Made by a program: the position numbers and the translations under genes | Shown here: piece after piece, positions 48,418 through 57,142 of the stretch | How the letters are laid out: the number at the start of each line of letters is the position of its first letter | How positions within the stretch are numbered: position 1 is the first letter of the stretch | Source of the DNA: Paludibacterium yongneupense DSM 18731 | Lineage (GTDB): Bacteria > Pseudomonadota > Gammaproteobacteria > Burkholderiales > Chromobacteriaceae | Assembly: GCF_000422925.1 (NCBI RefSeq) | Contig: NZ_AUGZ01000020.1 | Location: forward strand, 1-64,000 | DNA: 64,000 nucleotides | Direction: 5' to 3' | The notes under the pieces: generated by a model | What the model saw: only the letters and a program-made list of their open reading frames with translations | Databases searched by the model: none | Told to the model about the DNA's origin: nothing

Positions 48418-48834
48418 ATGGTTAATGCATTTTTGCGCAAACAGTTCAACAAGGCCTACGAAAACGATGCCATGAAGTCGGCCGTTTATGGCGCAAGCCC
48501 GACCGGACTGGTGGTGATGTTGTACCAGGGCGCACTCAAGGCATTGCTTCAGGCGGGTATCGCCATGGAGCACAAGAAATACGAGGAAAAGGCGCGCTAT
48601 ATCAACAAGACCAACCAGATACTGGAGGGGCTGCGTCTGGCGCTGGATCTGGAGGCGGGCAGCGAGGCGGCCGATAATCTGAACGAGCTGTATGTTTATA
48701 TGAAGTACCGTATCAGCATTGCCAACATGAAGAACGACCAGTCCATCCTGGCGGAAGTTCGCGATTTGCTGGAAACCATTCTGCCAGCCTGGCAACAACT
48801 CGACCGCAAGAATCATACGACGCCTGCGGCGTGA
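48418..48834 (+). CDS. fliS: Flagellin export chaperone FliS
   Basis: A 138-residue helical chaperone that binds the flagellin C-terminus before secretion. The signatures SPTGLVVMLYQGALKALLQA and INKTNQILEGLRLALDLE are complete. It follows fliD by 13 bp and precedes a FliT-like gene. Confidence 0.94.
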   Translation: MVNAFLRKQFNKAYENDAMKSAVYGASPTGLVVMLYQGALKALLQAGIAMEHKKYEEKARYINKTNQILEGLRLALDLEAGSEAADNLNELYVYMKYRISIANMKNDQSILAEVRDLLETILPAWQQLDRKNHTTPAA

Positions 48835-48839
48835 GCGCG

Positions 48840-49145
48840 ATGGACGAGAAGGTGTTCGACGACTTTCTGGGGCTGACCGATCGCATGCTGGATTTGGCCC
48901 AGCGGCAAGAGTGGGACGACTTCGTCGCCATGCTGCAGCAGCGCAGCGAGTATTTCGAACAGATTCAGCAGGGCGTCAGCGGCGCCTGGCTGGAGTCCCA
49001 TGCCGAGAGCCGCGCCGCATTTGCGCGGGCACTGGTGAAAAATCGCGAGATCGAAGCTATATTGGACCGTACCTGTCTGGAGCTCAAAGCCCGGATGTCC
49101 TCGCTGACGCAACAAAAGCGCCTGCGGCAATCATATCGTTCTTGA
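48840..49145 (+). CDS. fliT: FliT-like flagellar chaperone
   Basis: A 101-residue, all-helical, charged protein located directly after fliS. Size, position and pattern (LTDRMLDLAQRQEWDDFVAM, then LVKNREIEAILDRT) fit FliT, the FliD export chaperone. Sequence conservation in this family is weak, so context carries much of the call. The start may be ATG 48840 or GTG 48831, the latter overlapping the fliS stop. Confidence 0.8.
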   Translation: MDEKVFDDFLGLTDRMLDLAQRQEWDDFVAMLQQRSEYFEQIQQGVSGAWLESHAESRAAFARALVKNREIEAILDRTCLELKARMSSLTQQKRLRQSYRS

Positions 49146-49224
49146 TGCTGGATGCGTTATCCTTGGCGGTCGGGCATCAGTCCTTGCTATCCTTAAAGGG
49201 AATCGGTCCGCCGGAGATATCCTC

Positions 49225-49587
49225 ATGTCCGCCTTTGCCTTGTTGACCAGCAATGTCATCCTGCTTGCGGTGATCGTCGCGCAGGGATGGTATCTCCATA
49301 AGCGCCTGCGTCGGCTCGAGCGTGACGGCGACAAGGTGACGGCCCTCTATATCGAGCAATTGCAGCATCAGATCAGCAATCAGCAGCGCGACCTGCTGCG
49401 CCTGGCCGAACGTTTCGAGCGCCAGCAGGGCAAGGCGCAGGACGATGCCGTGGTCTCGCCCTACAACCAGGCCATCGAAATGATACGGCAGGGCCTCGGC
49501 GCCGCCGAAGTCGCGTCTCGCTGCGGCATCTCGCGCAGCGAAGCCGAATTGATTCTTTCCCTGTACCGTAACAACTCCACCTCATGA
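49225..49587 (+). CDS. DUF2802 domain protein
   Basis: A 120-residue protein with an N-terminal membrane segment (about 5-22), a coiled-coil middle (25-70), and a C-terminal DUF2802 region resembling a helix-turn-helix (YNQAIEMIRQGLGAAEVASR then CGISRSEAELIL). DUF2802 genes are commonly in flagellar clusters in beta- and gammaproteobacteria; function is unknown. It overlaps the fliK-like gene by 4 bp. Confidence 0.85.
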   Translation: MSAFALLTSNVILLAVIVAQGWYLHKRLRRLERDGDKVTALYIEQLQHQISNQQRDLLRLAERFERQQGKAQDDAVVSPYNQAIEMIRQGLGAAEVASRCGISRSEAELILSLYRNNSTS

Positions 49588-50744
49588 TTTCGCCGTTGGC
49601 CTCGATCACGCCGGCGCCGGCCGAACTCTCGACGCAGCCGGTCAACTCGCTCGGTCAACTGGGAGAAGGCGGCCGCCTGCTGGTTCAGGCTGGCGCCTTG
49701 CCGTTGCGCCCGCCGCTGCTGTTGCTCGATGAAGTGGTCAATGCCCGCGTCGCTGAGCGATTGGGGCCGAACCAGGTCGCGGTACTGATCAAGAACGGCT
49801 TGTTCACCCTGAATCTCCCCGCCGGCACTCAGTTGAACGGCGACCTGATTCAGTTGCGCGTCGCGAGTGTCAAACCCCAGTTGAGCTTTTTGCTGGATCA
49901 GGGAACGGCAGGCGGCGATGCCGGTGCGGCGAGCAGCGGCGACAGCAATGCCTCTGTCGACGTGCAGCTGAGCCGGGCATCGCGCTATCTGACCGATCTG
50001 CTGAGCGCGGCACAGGAGGCCCCGGCCGGTGCCGAGGCGGGCACCGGGGCGAGCAGCGGTCTGATGCTGTCGGGCGCGGCGGCGGGTGGAGACACGGCGG
50101 CCGGATTGACCGTACAGACGCGGCCGGCGGCAACGGTGCTTGTCGATGCCGGGCAGCAGAACCCGGCCAGCGTAGCCACCCAGTTGCAGCATACGGTGGA
50201 GCGCAGCGGGCTGTTTTACGAGTCGCACCTGAAAGCCTGGGAAGGCGGGCGCTTGCCGCTGGACACCCTGCGGCTCGAGCCGCAGGCGCGGATAGGGGAG
50301 GCTGCGCAATTGCGGGCCGCTGCGCTGGATATCGGAGCCGCCACCCATGCGCACGATGCCGGGGCCACGACGCCCGAACTCGGCCGCCTGGTCCAGAACC
50401 AGCTCGACACCCTCGAACACAAACAGGTTCTGCTGCAGGGCTATGCCTGGCCCGGACAGCCTATGCAGATGCAGATCCAGCCCGAGACCGCGCAAGAACG
50501 CGAGGCGCGAGGCGGCGAAGACGATGAGCGCAGCTGGTCGACGCAACTGTCGCTGAACATGCCCGTGCTTGGCGGCATGAAGGCGCGTGTGCGCCTGGTA
50601 GGCGGCGCGGTCCAGGTTGCCTTTACCACCGATGAAGAGGCCGCTGGGCGGCTGATCGAGGCGAATGGCCAGCGTCTGGTCGATGCCATGGCTGCCGCCG
50701 GCATCACGCTGGCAGGCATGACGGTCAAGAGCGATGGCGGCTGA
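49584..50744 (+). CDS. Flagellar hook-length control-like protein (FliK C-terminal domain)
   Basis: A 386-residue protein with an Ala/Gly-rich low-complexity middle and a C-terminal domain (about residues 270-380) like FliK: WSTQLSLNMPVLGGMKARVR and AFTTDEEAAGRLIEANGQRL. FliK measures hook length and switches export specificity through FlhB. The following gene encodes an FlhB C-terminal-like protein, which supports the call. This may be a second FliK-like protein, since the main hook cluster is not in the window. Confidence 0.8.
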   Translation: MISPLASITPAPAELSTQPVNSLGQLGEGGRLLVQAGALPLRPPLLLLDEVVNARVAERLGPNQVAVLIKNGLFTLNLPAGTQLNGDLIQLRVASVKPQLSFLLDQGTAGGDAGAASSGDSNASVDVQLSRASRYLTDLLSAAQEAPAGAEAGTGASSGLMLSGAAAGGDTAAGLTVQTRPAATVLVDAGQQNPASVATQLQHTVERSGLFYESHLKAWEGGRLPLDTLRLEPQARIGEAAQLRAAALDIGAATHAHDAGATTPELGRLVQNQLDTLEHKQVLLQGYAWPGQPMQMQIQPETAQEREARGGEDDERSWSTQLSLNMPVLGGMKARVRLVGGAVQVAFTTDEEAAGRLIEANGQRLVDAMAAAGITLAGMTVKSDGG

Positions 50745-51066
50745 CAAAGGCAGCACGCTGCGACGCTCCGCGGTTGCGCTTAGCTATCGAGAAGGTCGGC
50801 GTGCGCCGAATGTCGTCGCCAAGGGCTATGGCCAGATGGCGGAGCGCATCATTGACCGCGCCCGTGCCGCGGGGGTATTCGTGCACGATTCGCCCGAGCT
50901 GGTGTCCTTGCTGATGCAGGTTGACCTCGATCAGCAGATCCCGCCCGAGCTTTACCGCGCGGTAGCGGAAATTTTGGCTTTCGTCTATTTTCTCGAGCAC
51001 GAGGCCGCGGGTAAGGATTATGAGCTTGGAGCATGGCTGGCCCAGCGCCAGACGCGCGGGGGCTGA
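50734..51066 (+). CDS. FlhB C-terminal-like protein (FlhX type)
   Basis: A 110-residue protein matching the cytosolic C-terminal domain of FlhB: AVALSYREGRRAPNVVAKGYG, then AGVFVHDSPELVSLLMQVDL and LYRAVAEILAFVYFLE. The autocleavage motif NPTH of full FlhB is absent; the region reads APNVVAKG. Such FlhX proteins can partly substitute for the FlhB C-terminus in other bacteria. It overlaps the fliK-like gene by 11 bp. Confidence 0.88.
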   Translation: MAADKGSTLRRSAVALSYREGRRAPNVVAKGYGQMAERIIDRARAAGVFVHDSPELVSLLMQVDLDQQIPPELYRAVAEILAFVYFLEHEAAGKDYELGAWLAQRQTRGG

Positions 51067-51124
51067 AATGTTTACCCAAAATAGGTGATAATGGGTCACC
51101 CTTCTCCGCGCAAGGACGTCGAGC

Positions 51125-51652
51125 ATGAGTGATCGCAGTGCTGTTCCTTGGTATCGGCAGCTCTGGCCCTGGTTGTTGCTGGCACTGCCGGCGACCGCCG
51201 TCTGTGTCGGCTCCTACCTGGCCTACGAGGCGTATAGCAAGCAGGACCCGATGGTCGATAGCCACTACTATGCCTCGGGCCAGGCGATCAACAAGACGTT
51301 GCACGCTGGCGCCGCGGCGGCGAAGCGCGGGCTGGCCGGTCGCATCGTTCTCGATCCGGCAGCCGGAACGATCGCGATGCAACTGAGCCATACCGACAGC
51401 CAGCCCTTGCCGCCGGTATTGCAACTGCGCTTGCGCCATCCCACCCTCAGCCGTTTCGATCAGACGGTCACCGTTGTCCAGAGTGCGCCCGGCGAGTACA
51501 GCGGCACTTTCAAGGCCTCGCAGGCCACGCGCTGGGATATGGATGTGCTGTCGCCAGATGGCGATTGGAGCCTGTCCGGGGTGTGGAAAAAATCCGCAGG
51601 GAATAAGGGCGTGCTGGAGCCGACAGTGGCCAACGAAGCGGCAGACGACTGA
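51125..51652 (+). CDS. FixH family protein
   Basis: A 175-residue membrane-anchored protein. One N-terminal membrane segment (about 14-35) is followed by an extracytoplasmic FixH-like domain with VDSHYYASGQAINKTL, LRLRHPTLSRFDQTV and GTFKASQATRWDMDV. FixH proteins assist cbb3 oxidase assembly with FixGIS, but no such partner genes are here. The upstream region carries a short dyad GGTGA/TCACC. AAGGA precedes the ATG by 9 bases. Confidence 0.82.
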   Translation: MSDRSAVPWYRQLWPWLLLALPATAVCVGSYLAYEAYSKQDPMVDSHYYASGQAINKTLHAGAAAAKRGLAGRIVLDPAAGTIAMQLSHTDSQPLPPVLQLRLRHPTLSRFDQTVTVVQSAPGEYSGTFKASQATRWDMDVLSPDGDWSLSGVWKKSAGNKGVLEPTVANEAADD

Positions 51653-51848
51653 GCGGCACCCTGTTTGCCGCCCCCTCCCTGCCCGGGCCAGCCCCGGCGT
51701 CAGTATCGGCACCCCCTTGTTTACCGTCGATGCGAACGAGAATGCGGCACCGATCAAGTAAGCGGATCGCGCCTCGATCGCTCCTGGCGGCATGGGCGGA
51801 ACAGGGCGACCTTGTCGCTGCCATTCCCGCGTCAGGCGCATCGAGCGC

Positions 51849-52478
51849 TCACAGCGCCAGACGCGCCGCTGCCATCGCCCCCAGCCAGGCACCCATCCCC
51901 ATCAGAATGAGCCCGCACAACTGCTGAAGACGGTGGCCGACCGCTTGCCCCAGCTGCAGCAGCAAACGGCCGAAACCCTGCGTCAGCAGCAGCCACCACA
52001 GTGTCGAACCGGTGAAAATGCCGGCGACCATCAGCCCGCTTTCCATGATGCCGGGTGCGGCGCGGCCGGCCAGCTGCATGAACAGGGCGAGAAACGAGAG
52101 TATGGTCAGCGGATTGCTCATGGTCAGCGCGAGGGCGGATGCCCAACTGGACCACAAGCTACTGGCACCGCGTGCGCAGGCGGCTTCCTGACGCTGGCGG
52201 CAAAAGCTGCCGTAGCCCATCCAGATCAGACAGCCGGCCCCGGCCAGAGCCAGCCATGGGGCCAGCGGGAGCAGCAGCCGGCCGACCGCTCCCGCTCCCA
52301 GCGCCGCGAGCAGGGCATGACAGGCGTCTGCGCTGGCGACTCCGAGGCCGGTCGCCATGCCGTGGGCGGGGCCTTGTCGTATGGTCCGCTGCAGGCAAAG
52401 CATGCCGATCGGCCCGATCGGAGCGGCAATAGCCAGCCCGGCGAGGGCAGACTGGGTAAACAAGGTCACGGCACTCAT
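51849..52478 (-). CDS. LysE family amino acid exporter
   Basis: A 209-residue membrane protein with about six hydrophobic segments. The N-terminus has AAPIGPIGMLCLQRTIRQG, and TMSNPLTILSFLALF matches the LysE/RhtB signature. It exports an amino acid or derivative of unknown identity. GGGAGA precedes the ATG. It is divergent from an Lrp-type regulator gene, which likely controls it. Confidence 0.9.
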   Translation of the reverse strand: MSAVTLFTQSALAGLAIAAPIGPIGMLCLQRTIRQGPAHGMATGLGVASADACHALLAALGAGAVGRLLLPLAPWLALAGAGCLIWMGYGSFCRQRQEAACARGASSLWSSWASALALTMSNPLTILSFLALFMQLAGRAAPGIMESGLMVAGIFTGSTLWWLLLTQGFGRLLLQLGQAVGHRLQQLCGLILMGMGAWLGAMAAARLAL

Positions 52479-52611
52479 CGTATTCTCCCGGGGATGTAGA
52501 GGTGGCAGGAGTCTAGTTTGAGGGCTAGTGACGTCGATTGGGATGCTCGATTTAAGGCGTATTGTCTATTATTATTAATATATTAAATTGATGGTACAGA
52601 TTGGCTGAAAT
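52479..52611. promoter_or_regulatory. AT-rich divergent promoter between lysE-type and lrp-type genes
   Basis: The segment 52549-52592 is strongly AT-rich (for example TATTATTATTAATATATTAAA) inside GC-rich DNA. This is the usual appearance of Lrp/AsnC binding regions and their promoters. No exact operator could be defined. Confidence 0.45.
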
Positions 52612-53055
52612 ATGGAAATCGATGGAAAATCGTGGAGGATACTGGAGTGCCTGCAGGCCGAAGCCCGGCTTTCGCTGACCGAGCTGGCGCGGGCGGTAGA
52701 GTTATCCGTGCCGGCGGTTTCTGAGCGCTTGAAGAGGCTGGAGGAGGCGGGCGTCATCAAGGGGTACCATGCGCGCGTCGCCACTGAGAAAGTGGGCTAC
52801 ACGCTGTGTGCTATCGTGGGAATCACGGTGCCGCAGCCCTACAAGCAGACTTTGCTTGACGTGTTGACCGCCATGCCCGAGGTGACCGAATGTCACCATG
52901 TGACCGGGGCCGACTCGTATCTGTTCCGTCTCGTTGCGCGCGATGTGGCCCACCTCGAAGCCCTGGTCGCTCGCGTCAATCACCTGGGCGAAACCCGAAC
53001 CTCTATCATTTTGTCGACGCCGCTGGCGGAGAGGCCGCTGCTGCCGCCGCGCTGA
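52612..53055 (+). CDS. Lrp/AsnC family transcriptional regulator
   Basis: A 147-residue regulator with an N-terminal winged helix (WRILECLQAEARLSLTELAR, VSERLKRLEEAGVIKGYHA) and a C-terminal RAM ligand-binding domain. Its divergent placement to a LysE exporter suggests amino-acid-responsive control of export, as with LysG/ArgP or Lrp-type pairs. This is inferred from gene order. Confidence 0.92.
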   Translation: MEIDGKSWRILECLQAEARLSLTELARAVELSVPAVSERLKRLEEAGVIKGYHARVATEKVGYTLCAIVGITVPQPYKQTLLDVLTAMPEVTECHHVTGADSYLFRLVARDVAHLEALVARVNHLGETRTSIILSTPLAERPLLPPR

Positions 53056-53060
53056 ACATG

Positions 53061-53396
53061 CTAAGCGGAAGTATCCACGTTGCCGCCCAGAGCGGACTCG
53101 ATGGCTCTGCTAGTCGCAGCGCTGCTGGCACCGATTTCGGCCGCGCGGGCCTGCGTGGCCTGGATCAGCGACAGCGCGCTTTGCGCTTGACGCAAATCGC
53201 CGGATTGCAGCGCCTGACCGAGTTGTTGCAGCGGCGCCGAACCTATGCCCTGGGTGGCATGGGGGCTGAGCGAGTTAAACGCCTGTTGCGCGGCGGCGAT
53301 GTTGCCCGACTGTACGGCGATGGCGAGCGCATGCAGGCTGCTGCCTGTCTGGGCAGAGGGTTGAGAGGAGTAGCTTGAAACCGCGGCAATGCTCAT
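53061..53396 (-). CDS. Small hypothetical protein
   Basis: A 111-residue, Ala/Ser/Gln-rich, helical protein without cysteine, beginning MSIAAVSSYSSQPSAQTG. The middle contains two similar helices (AIAVQSGNIAAAQQAFNSLS and QALQSGDLRQAQSALSLIQ), suggesting an internal duplication of a G(N/D)-xxxAQxAxxxL unit. No family recognised. The ribosome site is weak, so the call is moderate. It converges with the Lrp gene. Confidence 0.6.
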   Translation of the reverse strand: MSIAAVSSYSSQPSAQTGSSLHALAIAVQSGNIAAAQQAFNSLSPHATQGIGSAPLQQLGQALQSGDLRQAQSALSLIQATQARAAEIGASSAATSRAIESALGGNVDTSA

Positions 53397-53626
53397 GGCG
53401 AACGTCCACTGAAGGATGTCGGTATGCTATATGGGTGATTTAACTATGGCACGAATTTAAGCCTTTGACAATACGCCATTTTTCCCAGTTGGCGCCTTGC
53501 CGTCGTACCCGGACCCTGCCTGATCCGGCACCCGTTCATCATGCTAACGCCACGTCTTGTCGCGGGAATCGCGCGAAAATGCATCCGCCCATCGTCGCAT
53601 GGCGGTTCGCCCGGCAAGGGTAGGCG

Positions 53627-54283
53627 TCACCGCCAGCGCGGGGCGAGCAGGGCTTCAAGATAAGGCACGCCAGCCGCATCGCGATCGCCTGGCCGGCTGA
53701 CGTAGGCCGCCGAGACCTGAATGCCGTCAAGCGTGGATGAAGCGATCCGCCACTGCCCGCGAACCCCCGATTGCCACAACGCGAAGCAGAGTCGCGCCCG
53801 CCAGGCGAAGAAGCCGATCAAGGCGCTGGCCACAACGGGTCCCGAAGCATGCCAATCCGGAGAGTGCTGCCAGACGGCCAACTCCTGCAACAGGTCTCTA
53901 ACGGCTATCGCCGCGCAGATCAGGTAGAGCAGGACGCGGAACAAGGCGAACCGGGGCAATTCCTTGCGCATGTGTTCTGCCGAAAAAAACAGTACATTAC
54001 GCAAGGGCTTGACCGTGTCGGAAACGGGAATGCCCTGTACGTACACGATGCGCTGCTCGGGACTGTCGCCATAAGCCACTGCCTTGCGGCCGACCAAATC
54101 GGATAAACGCATGCTCACCCATACCGGGTGGAGCACACCGATCAGCATCATTCCGCCTAGCGCTGAGCGGATGTCTAGCATCAAGGTAACGGCGAGCGTC
54201 AGCATGACCGTGAGAACCCACCCGATCGCCTTCAGCGGGTGCCCGGTGTAATAAGAAAAAAAAGGCGATTGATATGCAATCAT
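53627..54283 (-). CDS. Hypothetical membrane protein
   Basis: A 218-residue protein with hydrophobic segments at about residues 14-33 and 35-52, and another near 110-125 and 145-160. I do not recognise the family. The ATG at 54283 follows GTGAGGATCACC. It sits alone between the small hypothetical gene and the yicC terminator, with its own transcript likely. Confidence 0.7.
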   Translation of the reverse strand: MIAYQSPFFSYYTGHPLKAIGWVLTVMLTLAVTLMLDIRSALGGMMLIGVLHPVWVSMRLSDLVGRKAVAYGDSPEQRIVYVQGIPVSDTVKPLRNVLFFSAEHMRKELPRFALFRVLLYLICAAIAVRDLLQELAVWQHSPDWHASGPVVASALIGFFAWRARLCFALWQSGVRGQWRIASSTLDGIQVSAAYVSRPGDRDAAGVPYLEALLAPRWR

Positions 54284-54400
54284 GGTGATCCTCACCTGGA
54301 AAGGGCACCGGGGCAAGGCGATATCGACTGATGGCTGTGAATCCCGGCGCCGGCATGTCTAGTGTATGCCAAAAAATATTGTTGCATGCAATATGCATGA

Positions 54401-54426
54401 AAAAAGCCCCGGCTGGCGGGGCTTTT
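54401..54426 (-). terminator. Intrinsic terminator of yicC
   Basis: On the minus strand AAAAGCCCC (54426-54418) pairs with GGGGCTTTTT (54410-54401), giving a GC-rich stem with a 7-base loop and a T-run at its 3' side. It follows yicC by about 40 bp. An additional palindromic element around TTGCATGCAATATGCATG lies immediately beyond. Confidence 0.85.
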
Positions 54427-54463
54427 GTGGGTTCTCTGCCACGGTGTGGCATGCGGTGACAGG

Positions 54464-55330
54464 CTACTCGAGATTCTGGATCTGCTCGCGCATCTGCTCG
54501 ATCAGCACCTTCAGTTCGACCGACGCCTGGGTGGTTTCCGTCGATACCGATTTGGAACCCAGCGTATTGGCTTCGCGGTTGAGCTCCTGCATCAGAAAGT
54601 CGAGCCGCTTGCCGGTCTGACCGCCGACCTTCAGAATGCGCCTTACCTCGCTCAGATGCGTGCTCAGGCGCGACAGTTCTTCATCGACATCGATTTTCTG
54701 GGCGAACAGGGCGAACTCTTGCTTGATGCGATCGTCGTCGACATTATCGAGCGTTTCGCGCAGGCGGCTCGACAGCTTGCCCATATACGCTTCCAGAATC
54801 AGTGGCAGCTTGGGTTTGATCGTCTGGATGATCGACTCCATGGCGACCACGCGTTCGAGCAACACGGCCTTGAGCTTCTCGCCTTCGCGTTCGCGCGAAG
54901 CGTTGAAGTCGAGCAGAACCGTTACCAGGGCCTCGAAGCACAATTTGTGCAGGACCTCGGGGGGAAGCTCGTTTGACCGCAGTACGCCCGGCCAGCGTAG
55001 GATCTCGCCCGCCGTCAGGCCGCGGGTATCGTGCGCGAGTTCCTGCACCTCGGAAGCGACGCTCAGCAGCTTGGCCAGGAAGTCGCGGTTCAGCTCCAGC
55101 GTCGGTGCACTGCTTTCGACCTGATTGAGCCCGAGGCGGCACTCAAGTTTCCCACGCGATACCTTCCCGGCAATCTGCTCGCGCAAATGGGGCTCGATAA
55201 TGCGCAATTCTTCAGGCAGCCGCATCTGGACATCGAGGTAGCGGTGATTGACGGCGCGCAGCTCAAGGCTTAAAACTCCCCCAGGAAACTCTCTGGTTGT
55301 GGAGGAAAAGCCTGTCATACTCAAAATCAT
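54464..55330 (-). CDS. yicC: YicC family endoribonuclease
   Basis: A 288-residue YicC protein: N-terminal MTGFSSTTREFPGG with AVNHRYLDVQMRLPEELR, and C-terminal DUF1732 with FLMQELNREANTLGSKS. YicC family members are endoribonucleases that affect small-RNA turnover in E. coli. The ATG at 55330 follows AGGAG. It is divergent from rph, which is a common neighbour. Confidence 0.93.
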   Translation of the reverse strand: MILSMTGFSSTTREFPGGVLSLELRAVNHRYLDVQMRLPEELRIIEPHLREQIAGKVSRGKLECRLGLNQVESSAPTLELNRDFLAKLLSVASEVQELAHDTRGLTAGEILRWPGVLRSNELPPEVLHKLCFEALVTVLLDFNASREREGEKLKAVLLERVVAMESIIQTIKPKLPLILEAYMGKLSSRLRETLDNVDDDRIKQEFALFAQKIDVDEELSRLSTHLSEVRRILKVGGQTGKRLDFLMQELNREANTLGSKSVSTETTQASVELKVLIEQMREQIQNLE

Positions 55331-55511
55331 AGTGGGCTCCTGCAATACATCCATAAATTCTACAGCGATCAGGCCCGAATTGCTTGGCATATCCGGGTAA
55401 TCCAGGCCCGGTCACTATAGCAATTGCCATCCTGCGACTCAATGTACTCGCATGCGGGACACGGTTCCGGGACGGCCACGTATAATCAGACCTTTTGCCC
55501 GGATGGATCTC

Positions 55512-56237
55512 ATGCGACCTTCTTCACGTTCCGCCGATGCCCTGCGCGTCGTTCGTCTTACCCGCAACTATACTCGCCATGCCGAAGGTTCCGTGCTGGT
55601 GGAGTTCGGCGATACCAAAGTCATTTGCACTGCCACCGTAGAAGAATCCTTGCCCGGTTTTCTCAAAGGCAAGGGCCAGGGCTGGATCACGGCCGAATAC
55701 GGCATGCTGCCGCGCTCCACCGGCAGCCGTATGCGGCGCGAAGCGGCCAGCGGCAAGCAGTCCGGGCGTACGCAGGAAATCCAGCGTTTGATCGGCCGTT
55801 CGCTGCGTGCCGTGGTCGACCTCAAGCGCCTGGGCGAGCGGCAGATCGTGATCGACTGCGATGTGATTCAGGCAGATGGTGGAACCCGCACCGCCAGCAT
55901 CACCGGTGCTTTTGTGGCACTACATGATGCCATAGGCCGTTTGCTGGCCGCCGGCAAACTGGAGCAAAGTCCGATCCGCGACTTTGTCGCCGCGGTTTCG
56001 GTTGGCATCTTCCAGGGGACGCCGGTACTGGACCTCGATTATCCGGAAGACTCTGCCTGCGAAACCGATATGAATGTGGTGATGACCGGCTCCGGGCATT
56101 TTGTCGAAATCCAGGGAACGGCCGAAGGCGAACCCTTCAGCCGCGATGAAATGGCGGAGTTGCTGAAGCTGGCAGAAAAAGGCATACGCGAGCTGATCGC
56201 CGCACAGGGCGAGGCGCTCGGCATCCCCGCGCAGTGA
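55512..56237 (+). CDS. rph: Ribonuclease PH
   Basis: A 241-residue phosphorolytic 3'-5' exoribonuclease that trims tRNA 3' ends. The N-terminal [37 protein letters not shown] and the phosphate-site [17 protein letters not shown] are typical. The ATG at 55512 gives the family N-terminus; a longer frame starts at 55452. It converges with the serine protease gene. Confidence 0.95.
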   Translation: MRPSSRSADALRVVRLTRNYTRHAEGSVLVEFGDTKVICTATVEESLPGFLKGKGQGWITAEYGMLPRSTGSRMRREAASGKQSGRTQEIQRLIGRSLRAVVDLKRLGERQIVIDCDVIQADGGTRTASITGAFVALHDAIGRLLAAGKLEQSPIRDFVAAVSVGIFQGTPVLDLDYPEDSACETDMNVVMTGSGHFVEIQGTAEGEPFSRDEMAELLKLAEKGIRELIAAQGEALGIPAQ

Positions 56238-56266
56238 GCCGGGCCGGCGCCGCCTTGCCCGGGCGG

Positions 56267-57073
56267 CTATAACTTGCCGGCGATGAAGCGCTGCAGCAGT
56301 CCGCCGAATACCGGGGCCGTCAACGCCATATTGTTCGCACGTTGGCGGTCGCGCGCGCTCGGCGCCGAGCTTTGCAGCCCGATCACCACATACTTGCCGT
56401 TCTGTTGCGCAAGAATGGGCGAACCGCTGTCTCCGGGCAGGGTATTGCAGCGATGGCCGAGCCGGCCGTCGTCTTGCAATTCGATCGCCTGGCAGGATTT
56501 GTGCGCCATCATCACCCCGTTGGTATCGACCGGGTAGCCGGCCTGGGTGACACGCCAGTTATTCCGCACCAGCAGGGATTTGAGAGCAGCGGCATTGCCC
56601 TGGAACAGCGGCAGGTAACCGAATTCCTTGCCCGCCGGTTGACTCAGGCGGACAAAGGCGAAATCGTAGGGGGCGACTGCGGGCGGAATCGTCATCGAAT
56701 GAGGGTGGCGAATAATGCCTTTGAGCAGCACCTGGCTCACGTAGACATGCTTGACGCCGACCAATGTATCGTAAGTATCGCCGTCAATGCCCAGCATGAA
56801 GCTGACCGCGGGGTCGAGGCGGCCCTTCTTGCCGACAAAGCAGTGGCCGGCCGTCAGAACGACATCGGGCGCGACCAGCGTTCCGCTGCAGCGCAGGTGG
56901 CCGGCGGTTTCCAGCTGGCCGATGGTTTGCCACGGCATCGTGTCGACCGGGACCTTGACCCGGCTGTCCTTGCCGTAGAACAGGGCCAGTTGCTCGCGGG
57001 TCAGCTTGGCGGCCATGGCTGGCGCGGCAACGAGGCATGCCAGCAGTATCAGCAGCAGTGCACGTGTCTTCAT
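56267..57073 (-). CDS. Exported trypsin-like serine protease (YdgD-like)
   Basis: A 268-residue secreted protease. The signal peptide ends at about residue 21 (APAMAAK). The triad is visible: His in VVLTAGHCF, Asp in YDFAFVRL, Ser in NTLPGDSGSPI. The layout QLALFYGKDSR, IGQLETAGHLRCSGTLVAPD, LPLFQGNAAALKSLL and RVTQAGYP resembles E. coli YdgD, which is encoded beside asr. Here, too, it follows the Asr-like gene on the same strand, 69 bp away, with a terminator between. It probably acts in the periplasm; its substrate is unknown. Confidence 0.85.
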   Translation of the reverse strand: MKTRALLLILLACLVAAPAMAAKLTREQLALFYGKDSRVKVPVDTMPWQTIGQLETAGHLRCSGTLVAPDVVLTAGHCFVGKKGRLDPAVSFMLGIDGDTYDTLVGVKHVYVSQVLLKGIIRHPHSMTIPPAVAPYDFAFVRLSQPAGKEFGYLPLFQGNAAALKSLLVRNNWRVTQAGYPVDTNGVMMAHKSCQAIELQDDGRLGHRCNTLPGDSGSPILAQQNGKYVVIGLQSSAPSARDRQRANNMALTAPVFGGLLQRFIAGKL

Positions 57074-57087
57074 TGGTACTCCCCCCA

Positions 57088-57121
57088 TAAAAAAATCGGG
57101 GTGCGCGATGGCACCCCGATC
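57088..57121 (-). terminator. Intrinsic terminator of the Asr-like gene
   Basis: ATCGGGGTGC (57095-57104) pairs with GCACCCCGAT (57111-57120), 10 bp. On the minus strand it is followed by a T-run (complement of 57088-57094). It lies between the Asr-like gene and the protease gene. Confidence 0.85.
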
Positions 57122-57142
57122 TCTCAGTACATTATTGCGAGC

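Noticed and set aside
53539-53730. A 63-codon minus-strand frame near the hypothetical membrane protein
   Set aside because: It overlaps the end of the longer gene out of frame, has no ribosome site and a random composition.
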